Assembly (NCBI GenBank): GCA_025359965.1
Contig: JANYDC010000141.1
Coordinates: 1-55,663 of the forward strand
Source of the DNA: Pedosphaera sp.
GTDB taxonomy: Bacteria; Verrucomicrobiota; Verrucomicrobiia; Limisphaerales; SXQI01
Length of the DNA stretch: 55,663 bases
Direction of reading: 5' to 3'
In this document: piece by piece, positions 49,925 to 55,663 of the stretch
How positions within the stretch are numbered: the stretch's first letter is position 1
Layout: each line of letters begins with the position of its first letter
Notes under the pieces: model-generated
The model's database searches: none
What the model was told of the DNA's origin: nothing
Seen by the model: only the letters and a program-made list of their open reading frames with translations
Position numbers and translations under genes: made by a program

Positions 49925-51085
49925 ATGAGCAAGGTACGAGTACTGGTTGGCACAAAAAAAGGAGCATTCATTTTGACCGCTGACGGGAAGCGGGAGAATT
50001 GGGAGGTCAGCGGGCCTCACTTCGCCGGGTGGGAAATGTATCATCTTAAGGGTTCGCCGGTTGATCCGAACCGCATTTACGCCTCCCAGAGCAGCGGTTG
50101 GTTTGGCCAGTTGATTCAGCGCTCTGACGACGGCGGCAAGACATGGGCAACGCCCGGTGGAGAGCAGCCGCCAGTGCCCGGCGAATTTCCCAGCGGCACG
50201 AGCAACCGGTTTCTGTATGAGGGAGAGGTCGGCACGCATAAATGGTACGACGGAACGCAGCATCCGTGGGAGTTCAAGCGCATCTGGCATCTAGAACCTT
50301 CGCTGACCGATCCTGATACTGTTTATGCAGGAGCCGAGGACGCGGCACTATTCAAAACGACCGATGGTGGAAAGGTGTGGAAAGAACTTCCCGGCTTGCG
50401 GGGCACCAAGGGACAGCTCTGGCAACCGGGTGCGGGTGGAATGTGTTTACACACGATTGTGCTCGATCCGAGCAATGCCAACCGGATTTACATCGCTATC
50501 TCAGCGGCGGGCGCCTTTAGGACCGACGACGGAGGAATCACTTGGCGACCTGTGAACCGTGGGTTGAAGTCGAATTACGAACTGCCTGATCCCGACGCCG
50601 AGGTGGGCCATTGTGTTCATCGCATCGCCATGCACCACTCGCGCCCCGAGGTTCTCTACATGCAGAAGCATTGGGACATCATGCGCAGTGATAATGGCGG
50701 TGAATTGTGGACTGAGGTGAGCGGCAATCTGCCGTCCGATTTCGGTTTTCCGATCGAGGTTCACGCTCATGAGCCGGAAACCATTTTTGTTGTTCCCATC
50801 AAGAGTGATTCCGAACACTTTCCGCCTGAGGGAAAATTGCGCGTGTACCGCAGCCGCACGGGTGGAAACGAATGGGAAGCCCTGACCAAAGGCCTGCCGC
50901 AGCAGGATTGCTATGTCAACGTCCTGCGCGATGCCATGGCGGTTGATTCGCTTGAACCGTGTGGAGTGTATTTCGGCACCACTGGCGGCCAAGTCTATTG
51001 TTCCGCCGACAGCGGTGATTCTTGGAAGGCCATCGTGCGAGACCTTCCGGGGGTGCTGTCTGTGGAAACTCAAACGATTCCATGA
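49925..51085 (+). CDS. BNR/sialidase-type beta-propeller protein
   Basis: A 386-residue protein without signal peptide. Several Asp-box (S-x-D-x-G-x-T-W) motifs are visible: [65 protein letters not shown] and [16 protein letters not shown]. Between them run blade strands of the type [18 protein letters not shown] and [15 protein letters not shown]. This is a BNR/WD40-YVTN-like propeller related to sialidases and Vps10-type repeats. Sialidase catalytic residues (Arg triad, Tyr, Glu) were not identified, so enzyme activity is doubtful. It overlaps the MoaD/ThiS-like gene by 4 bp (ATGA), implying tight co-production. Confidence 0.87.
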   Translation: MSKVRVLVGTKKGAFILTADGKRENWEVSGPHFAGWEMYHLKGSPVDPNRIYASQSSGWFGQLIQRSDDGGKTWATPGGEQPPVPGEFPSGTSNRFLYEGEVGTHKWYDGTQHPWEFKRIWHLEPSLTDPDTVYAGAEDAALFKTTDGGKVWKELPGLRGTKGQLWQPGAGGMCLHTIVLDPSNANRIYIAISAAGAFRTDDGGITWRPVNRGLKSNYELPDPDAEVGHCVHRIAMHHSRPEVLYMQKHWDIMRSDNGGELWTEVSGNLPSDFGFPIEVHAHEPETIFVVPIKSDSEHFPPEGKLRVYRSRTGGNEWEALTKGLPQQDCYVNVLRDAMAVDSLEPCGVYFGTTGGQVYCSADSGDSWKAIVRDLPGVLSVETQTIP

Positions 51086-51378
51086 TTCGCGTGTCGCTTC
51101 CCTATCACTTGCGGACTTTGGCGCGCGTGGAGGCTGAAGTTCTCCTTGATGTTGGAAGCTCCACAACACTGGGATCCGTACTGGATAACCTGGAAGCACG
51201 TTACCCAGTGTTGCGTGGAACCCTGCGTGATCAAACGAGCTTGAAACGACGTCCTTTTGTTCGCTTTTTCGCCTGCAAGGAGGACCTTTCCCATGAACAC
51301 TGGGATTTCGCACTGCCAGTGGCCGTCGTCAGCGGCCAGGAGCCGTTCTTAATCGTGGGGGCCATGGCAGGAGGATAA
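51082..51378 (+). CDS. MoaD/ThiS-like ubiquitin-fold protein with C-terminal Gly-Gly
   Basis: A 98-residue protein: [20 protein letters not shown], then [34 protein letters not shown] and a C-terminus [11 protein letters not shown]. This is the beta-grasp MoaD/ThiS fold, whose terminal Gly-Gly is adenylated and thiocarboxylated by an E1-like enzyme to carry sulfur. Here the partner is a beta-propeller, and no E1 (MoeB/ThiF), MoaE or ThiG gene is in the window, so the sulfur-carrier role in molybdopterin or thiamine synthesis is doubtful. The longer frame from 51022 overlaps the propeller gene and is not homologous. Confidence 0.85.
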   Translation: MIRVSLPYHLRTLARVEAEVLLDVGSSTTLGSVLDNLEARYPVLRGTLRDQTSLKRRPFVRFFACKEDLSHEHWDFALPVAVVSGQEPFLIVGAMAGG

Positions 51379-51435
51379 ACCTTAACCTTTTTCGCAACTC
51401 ACCAAATCGATTCCCAACTTCTTCCTCAGGAGCTT

Positions 51436-51999
51436 ATGTTCTACACGGTTCTCATCTACGCTGCCGTTCTTTTTGTGCTTTTTCTCATCGTTGTGGCCTT
51501 GCGGCCCGACGAGTTTCGGGTAATTCGCAGTACCACGATCTCAGCTTCTCCAGAGACGGTGTTTTCCTTCGTTAACGATGTGCACAAGTTTCAGGAATGG
51601 AACCCCTGGGCCAAGCTTGATTCTAATTGCAAAAATTCTTTCGCAGGGCCGTCAGCGGGTGTCGGAGCAATGTTTAGTTGGAGCGGCAATAAAAAAGTTG
51701 GTGAAGGCAGCATGACGATTACAGAAAGTCATCCCAATAATCTGGTCAGGATGAAACTGGTTTATTTGAAGCCTTTCGCTGGTGAAAGTCTTGCGGAATT
51801 TATTGTTAAGTCCAATGGCACTCAAACTGTGATTTCCTGGAGCAACACCGGAAAAAGCAATTTCATCTGCAAGGCGATGGGCATTTTTGTGAGTATGGAC
51901 AAAATGATCGGCGGCATGTTTGGAAGGGGACTGGCAGATTTGAAACTTCTCTCCGAAGACGCAAATAAAAATACCGAGTCCGTTCTGTCCTCGAAATAG
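51436..51999 (+). CDS. Membrane-anchored SRPBCC-family protein
   Basis: A 187-residue protein. An N-terminal helix (FYTVLIYAAVLFVLFLIVVAL) is followed by a polyketide-cyclase/START-like (SRPBCC) domain: VIRSTTISASPETVFSFVND, FQEWNPWAKLDSNCKNSFAG, GAMFSWSGNKKVGEGSMTIT and TQTVISWSNTGKSNFICKAM. The fold encloses a hydrophobic cavity for small ligands. SRPBCC and AHSA1-type genes are common companions of ECF42 and DGPF genes. AGGAG lies 4 nt before the ATG, a good ribosome-binding site. Confidence 0.85.
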   Translation: MFYTVLIYAAVLFVLFLIVVALRPDEFRVIRSTTISASPETVFSFVNDVHKFQEWNPWAKLDSNCKNSFAGPSAGVGAMFSWSGNKKVGEGSMTITESHPNNLVRMKLVYLKPFAGESLAEFIVKSNGTQTVISWSNTGKSNFICKAMGIFVSMDKMIGGMFGRGLADLKLLSEDANKNTESVLSSK

Positions 52000-52019
52000 T
52001 CAGCAACCGTAGCAAGAAT

Positions 52020-52475
52020 ATGAAAGATTCCATCGCCAACTACCCGGCCATGATCCCGGCGCTTACGGTCAAGGGAGCAGCAGAAGCTATCGATTTCTAC
52101 AAGGCAGCTTTTGCCGCGACGGAACTATACCGATTAAGCGATCCCGAGACGGGAAAAATTGGCCATGCCGAGTTGATGATCAACAACAGTCTGATCATGC
52201 TGGCCGACGAGTATCCCGCGTTTAATAAATCCCCCCAGACACTGGGTGGCACGTCCGTCAGACTCTGCCTTATGGTTGCCGATGTCGACGCCTCCCTGGA
52301 CCAAGCCAAGGCAGCAGGAGCCACCGTGCTCATGCCTGCTTCTGATCAGTTTTACGGGCATCGGAGCGCGTGCGTTGCAGATCCCTTCGGACATCAGTGG
52401 CTGCTCCAGCACGAGATTGAGAAGGTTTCACCCGTCGAGATGCAGCGCCGTTGGAATGCGATGGTGACAAAATAA
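52020..52475 (+). CDS. VOC family protein (PhnB-like)
   Basis: A 151-residue protein: MIPALTVKGAAEAIDFYKAA, then KIGHAELMINNSLIMLADEY, LCLMVADVDASLDQAKAAGA and FYGHRSACVADPFGHQWLLQ, the last being the PhnB-like glyoxalase signature with metal-ligand Glu/His region near HEIE. Likely dimeric binding-fold protein or lyase of unknown substrate. It is the third VOC-fold gene of the cluster and directly precedes the ECF42-type sigma gene (87 bp). Confidence 0.88.
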   Translation: MKDSIANYPAMIPALTVKGAAEAIDFYKAAFAATELYRLSDPETGKIGHAELMINNSLIMLADEYPAFNKSPQTLGGTSVRLCLMVADVDASLDQAKAAGATVLMPASDQFYGHRSACVADPFGHQWLLQHEIEKVSPVEMQRRWNAMVTK

Positions 52476-52562
52476 ATCGTGGTTTGGTTTCCCTTAAATG
52501 AGAGCCTTATTCCAGCGATGTTCTCGTTGAGCCGCGGCTGGTTTTCTGGTAGATAACTTGCA

Positions 52563-53867
52563 GTGTGTTCATCCCAGGCAGAAAATACGCAACCACAGGA
52601 AGTTTCCCAGGTCGTCGAGCATCTTTTCCGCCATGAGGCGGGTCGGATGGTCGCTATCTTGACGGGGATTTTCGGCATTGAGCATCTCACGCTGGCCGAG
52701 GATGTGGTTCAGGAAGCTCTGGCTCGGGCCTTACAGACCTGGCCGTTTTATGGGGTTCCTGCAAATCCTTCGGCGTGGATCATGCGAGCCTCCCGGAACC
52801 TTGCCTTGGACGTGGTGCGAAGGGATAAGGTTTTCCGCGAAAAAGAAGAGCAAATCATCCTCCTCATTGAAGGCGGTGCCCCGGCATCAGGCGCGTCCGA
52901 TCAATCGGATGATCATATTGTCGATGATCGCTTGCGGATGATGTTTGTATGCTGCCATCCGCTCATTCCCCAAGAGGATCAAGTGGCGCTCGCCTTGAAG
53001 ACCCTGTGCGGTTTCAGCATCGCAGAAATCAGCCGCGCATTTCTGACCTCGGAGGCGGCAGTGGCCAAACGTTTGACACGGGCCAAGCAGAATATCCGCG
53101 ACGCGGGCATCCAGTTTGAAATTCCAACCGGCAAGGATTTGACTATTCGTTTGAGTGGTGTTTTGCACTCACTGTATTTGCTTTTCAATGAGGGTTATAA
53201 GGCTTCGGGCGGCGACAAACTCATTCGTGTAGACATTTGCGGTGAGGCGCTTCGGCTCGCGGCTTTGTTGGCGAGTCATCCCGCGGGCGATCAGCCTGTC
53301 ACCCATGCGCTCATGGCGCTGATGCTGCTTAATTTTGCTCGAAGCCCGGCGCGTCTTGACGAAAGAGGTAATTTGCTTCGACTCCATGAGCAAAACCGCG
53401 CGCGTTGGGATCGGGAGATGATTGCGCGGGGGATGTTCCATTTTGCCAAATCGGCCTCGGGGGAGGAAATCACGGAATACCATTTGGAAGCGGGCATAGT
53501 GGCGTGTCATTGCGCTGCGAAGGATTATGAATCCACCGATTGGCCGCAAATCCTTTCGCTTTACGATCGGTTATTGCAGTTCGACGACTCCCCGGTGGTC
53601 GCACTCAATCGGGCGGTGGTCGTGGCAAATATTAGTGGTCCGCAAGCAGGTCTGGACGTGGTGGCCGAAATTGCGGGCAGGAAAAAATTGGATTCCTATT
53701 ATCTCCTGTATGCTGTTTTGGGTGATTTTCAGGAGCGAATGAGGAATTGGTCAGCTGCGCGGCTGCATTTTCAAAAAGCAATGCAACTGGCAGGAATCAA
53801 GTCGGAACAAGAATTTTTGCTGAAGCGATTCCAAGCCTGCGAAGTGCCTACCGAGTCTTTAAGCTGA
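52563..53867 (+). CDS. ECF42-type RNA polymerase sigma factor with C-terminal DUF6596/TPR extension
   Basis: A 434-residue sigma factor, far larger than a usual ECF protein. Region 2: VEHLFRHEAGRMVAILTGIF, LAEDVVQEALARALQTWPF, WIMRASRNLALDVVRRDK. Region 4: QVALALKTLCGFSIAEISRA, TSEAAVAKRLTRAKQNIRD. From about residue 185 the DUF6596 domain follows (LYLLFNEGYKASGGDKLIRV; HALMALMLLNFARSPARLDE), then TPR-like helices to the end. This is the composition of ECF42 factors, which lack an anti-sigma factor and whose C-terminal extension controls activity; they are linked to DGPF/YCII genes as here. Start is GTG at 52563, no strong ribosome-binding site. Confidence 0.9.
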   Translation: MCSSQAENTQPQEVSQVVEHLFRHEAGRMVAILTGIFGIEHLTLAEDVVQEALARALQTWPFYGVPANPSAWIMRASRNLALDVVRRDKVFREKEEQIILLIEGGAPASGASDQSDDHIVDDRLRMMFVCCHPLIPQEDQVALALKTLCGFSIAEISRAFLTSEAAVAKRLTRAKQNIRDAGIQFEIPTGKDLTIRLSGVLHSLYLLFNEGYKASGGDKLIRVDICGEALRLAALLASHPAGDQPVTHALMALMLLNFARSPARLDERGNLLRLHEQNRARWDREMIARGMFHFAKSASGEEITEYHLEAGIVACHCAAKDYESTDWPQILSLYDRLLQFDDSPVVALNRAVVVANISGPQAGLDVVAEIAGRKKLDSYYLLYAVLGDFQERMRNWSAARLHFQKAMQLAGIKSEQEFLLKRFQACEVPTESLS

Positions 53868-53878
53868 GGTAGGTTTCC

Positions 53879-54319
53879 TTAATACGCCGGTCGGGGCAGG
53901 GTGCGCCAAGCCACCACTTTGCCTCCGGAGAATTCAATCTCAGACCGAACGTAATCCCTGGGGTTGTAGTCGCTGATCAAATAACGTTCCAGCGCAAGGT
54001 CGGGACTGCCGCGGTTCACTTCACGATATGCCCAATACCTGGTCTCTTGCATCCAAGTGCCATAGTAGCGCCAGATTGTTTTGCGTCCGGTCTGATCTTC
54101 ACTTTCCAGTACCTCGCTTGGGGTTCCCCAAGCAATGTATACGGCATCAATGCTCATGCCGATTTTGAGCAAACCTTGGTCTACTAATGCTCTCAGGTCG
54201 GGTGTTAGTTGGGCGTAGGCGGCGGATTTTTCCACACGACGGTTCTCAATGGTAGACGTCTTGCAGCCTGCCAATCCTAAGAATAAACTAATTCCCGCCA
54301 ACGTTAAAAGGATGCGCAC
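53879..54319 (-). CDS. Outer-membrane-type lipoprotein of unknown function
   Basis: A 146-residue lipoprotein with signal MRILLTLAGISLFLGLAGC (lipobox LAGC, Cys19). The mature part includes LVDQGLLKIGMSIDAVYIAWGTPSEV, given as landmarks QGLLKIGMS and YIAWGTPSEV. The IGM-x(n)-WGTP pattern resembles the SmpA/OmlA (BamE) small-domain fold. Further strands are TIWRYYGTWMQ and SEIEFSGGKVVAWRT. The start is GTG at 54319. It converges with the sigma factor gene (11 bp apart). Function not known. Confidence 0.7.
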   Translation of the reverse strand: MRILLTLAGISLFLGLAGCKTSTIENRRVEKSAAYAQLTPDLRALVDQGLLKIGMSIDAVYIAWGTPSEVLESEDQTGRKTIWRYYGTWMQETRYWAYREVNRGSPDLALERYLISDYNPRDYVRSEIEFSGGKVVAWRTLPRPAY

Positions 54320-54421
54320 TTCAGAAGAGACGACCGTAAGTAAGGGTTATTCACCTCAGGGTAGCCATCCGGCCACTGGCATGGGTCGACTTTACAGCCC
54401 ATGCGTGTATTTTGGAGAAAT

Positions 54422-54958
54422 ATGAGTCGTTACGATTGGCCTGATGAGTTCAAACGTGTTTATCAATCGGCGCTGAAGCGTTATCAAGCCGGACAGAAGT
54501 CCCCTCGCAACCTTTTTGACTCTGATGAATTGGCGTTTCTTGCGACCATTGGTTGTAGCGCGCAGGAACTATTTGATTTCATCGATGATGGCGTGCGTTA
54601 TGGAGAACCCTCATACGAAGACACTCTTTTGGTGACCTCGGTGCGCAGGGAATACTTCATTCAAGTCCTCAAGGGAGGTTCGGGCGGTCCGGTGGTGGAT
54701 ATGTCTTCGCTTCCTGCCAAATCAGCAGCGATTGATGGAATACCATGGCTTCTGCGTCTCATCGTGAAGGCTCGTGCCAAACTGAGAGGAACCATGCCTG
54801 ACGAACTCATGTATGGTTGTGGAGGAGATCGCCCCTTTTTAAGAAAAATGAATGTGCCATTGGCTGATTTCCTACGCGTGGTTTGGCGGCATGGCGACGA
54901 TGACCGCGCGATCGTTGACTTTGTGAAAACAAGTGCGGCTCAGAATGAAAAAAAGTGA
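54422..54958 (+). CDS. DUF5069 domain protein
   Basis: A 178-residue protein. The stretch IDGIPWLLRLIVKARAKLRG and DELMYGCGGDRPFLRKMNV near the C-terminus is typical of DUF5069, short soluble proteins of unknown function found in Verrucomicrobiota and Planctomycetota. N-terminal half: RNLFDSDELAFLATIGCSAQ and EDTLLVTSVRREYFIQVL. Start ATG at 54422 is preceded by GGAG at 4 nt; the longer frame begins at 54401. No neighbours suggest a pathway. Confidence 0.78.
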   Translation: MSRYDWPDEFKRVYQSALKRYQAGQKSPRNLFDSDELAFLATIGCSAQELFDFIDDGVRYGEPSYEDTLLVTSVRREYFIQVLKGGSGGPVVDMSSLPAKSAAIDGIPWLLRLIVKARAKLRGTMPDELMYGCGGDRPFLRKMNVPLADFLRVVWRHGDDDRAIVDFVKTSAAQNEKK

Positions 54959-54990
54959 AACTTTTGAGATGATTGCCGGGTTTACTGGTA

Positions 54991-55383
54991 ATGAGTGATA
55001 CTATGACAACAACTGAATCAACGAGAACTTGGGAGGTTTTTGCTCACCTCCGTGCGCTTTCAATCTTGTTGGCTATCCCATTCGGCAACGTGCTGGGTCC
55101 GTTGGTGGTGTGGCTTATCAAGCGTAATGATTCACCTTCAGTGGAGGCTCATGCGCGGGCCGCGTTGAACTTTCACCTGTCTTGGAGCCTTTACGCGCTC
55201 ATCGCAGTGGCCATGACAACCGCATTGCTGTTTGTTTTGGTCGGATTCTTGCTCATCCCGGTGTTGGCAGTTGGGCTACCGCTCGCGAATGGGATCGCTT
55301 TGATATGTTCCATAATCGCGGCCGTGAAAGCAGGAAACGGGCAATGGTTTGAATACCCACTGTCATTGAAACTGGTGAGCTGA
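54991..55383 (+). CDS. DUF4870-like small membrane protein
   Basis: A 130-residue protein with three or four hydrophobic helices: LRALSILLAIPFGNVLGPLV, LYALIAVAMTTALLFVLVGF, and LLIPVLAVGLPLANGIALIC. The sequence VVWLIKRNDSPSVEAHARAALNF is the landmark of DUF4870 (Tic20-like) membrane proteins; shown here only in part, VVWLIKRNDSP. Function unknown. ATG at 54991 was preferred over 54973; ATG at 55003 is also possible. It follows the DUF5069 gene by 32 bp. Confidence 0.78.
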   Translation: MSDTMTTTESTRTWEVFAHLRALSILLAIPFGNVLGPLVVWLIKRNDSPSVEAHARAALNFHLSWSLYALIAVAMTTALLFVLVGFLLIPVLAVGLPLANGIALICSIIAAVKAGNGQWFEYPLSLKLVS

Positions 55384-55663
55384 GCATCGAATGTCTTATC
55401 CAGCGAGAATTGAGCCAGTTTACAATTGGAACTAGGGGCGATTTCGCGAGTCTTTCTAAAAAACAATATCATTGTAAAGTATTGTTGATCAACACTTTAG
55501 TAATTGATGTGAAAGAAAAACGAAAAAAGAACTTTCCGTCTGAGTGTGAAGGGCCTAGTGTTTGCGTCCCCGAGGGAGAAAGAGACGGTTGAGAGAGGAG
55601 GGGGGTGAGGGTTAAAGAGAGCGATTCGGACTGGTTAAAAAGAAAAAAATAACTGGTTGACGG

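Noticed and set aside
55410..55592. 60-codon frame at the right end
   Set aside because: No start signal or recognisable protein feature; the last 280 bp look like intergenic purine-rich DNA before a gene outside the window.
1..55663. CRISPR arrays, prophage, integrase or plasmid functions
   Set aside because: No regularly spaced direct repeats, cas genes, phage structural genes, integrase or replication genes were seen anywhere in the window.

Overview
The window (about 55.7 kb, moderately GC-rich) most resembles the chromosome of a member of Verrucomicrobiota, probably of the Pedosphaera/Limisphaerales type. This is inferred from gene content, not from a marker gene. The clues are three single pseudopilin-like proteins with a class III prepilin signal (one with the H-X9-DG motif), FG-GAP/VCBS proteins, a Tat-exported Gfo/Idh/MocA oxidoreductase, an astacin protease, a fused Bat (aerotolerance-type) operon, a two-domain nucleoside diphosphate kinase, and an ECF sigma factor followed by a large membrane protein of a type I associate with this phylum. 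No phage, plasmid, CRISPR or complete insertion sequence was seen.

Layout. 0-2 kb: an astacin metalloprotease cut by the left edge, a pseudopilin-like protein and an FG-GAP relic. 2-5 kb: a glutathionyl-hydroquinone reductase encoded with a Kef-type K+/H+ antiporter. 5-8.3 kb: a PadR regulator with a membrane-anchored PQQ-type beta-propeller, then a YugP-type zinc protease. 8.4-9.9 kb: three small minus-strand genes, one a SUKH/SMI1-KNR4 immunity-like protein. 10-11.7 kb: a secreted protein of unknown function. 11.8-16.1 kb: a four-gene catabolic operon (Tat-exported oxidoreductase, secreted LamG-like protein, DHDPS/NAL-family aldolase, MFS transporter). 16.2 kb: a truncated DUF772 transposase-like gene. 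16.8-24.5 kb: a six-gene bat operon on the minus strand (moxR, DUF58, DUF4381, batA, batB/C fusion, batD/E fusion) coupled by ATGA or GTGA overlaps.

24.9-28.1 kb: a multi-PAS hybrid histidine kinase, convergent and overlapping with folK, the last gene of a dapF-dapA-dapB-folK operon (28.0-31.1 kb). 31.3-33.9 kb: a palindromic repeat, then ECF sigma factor, single-span protein and large membrane protein. 34-35.4 kb: a zinc-ribbon DUF5679 protein and the two-domain NDK. 35.6-37.1 kb: an aldo/keto reductase and tRNA-Pro(GGG). 37.6-42.3 kb: a MacA/MacB-like efflux operon with a separate ATPase and two tandem permeases. 42.7-45.0 kb: two tandem pseudopilin paralogues with a small lipoprotein between them. 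45.0-47.3 kb: an anchored FG-GAP protein.

47.5-53.9 kb: ten co-directional genes (VOC, YCII/DGPF, VOC, DoxX-like, MORN/YwqK-like, BNR beta-propeller, MoaD/ThiS-like, SRPBCC, VOC, ECF42-type sigma factor). This looks like an ECF42/DGPF locus carrying an embedded propeller plus ubiquitin-fold pair. 53.9-55.4 kb: a lipoprotein, a DUF5069 protein and a DUF4870 membrane protein. The least explained units are the propeller/MoaD pair, the orphan immunity-like cluster, the sigma factor/large membrane protein trio and the half-degenerate NDK.
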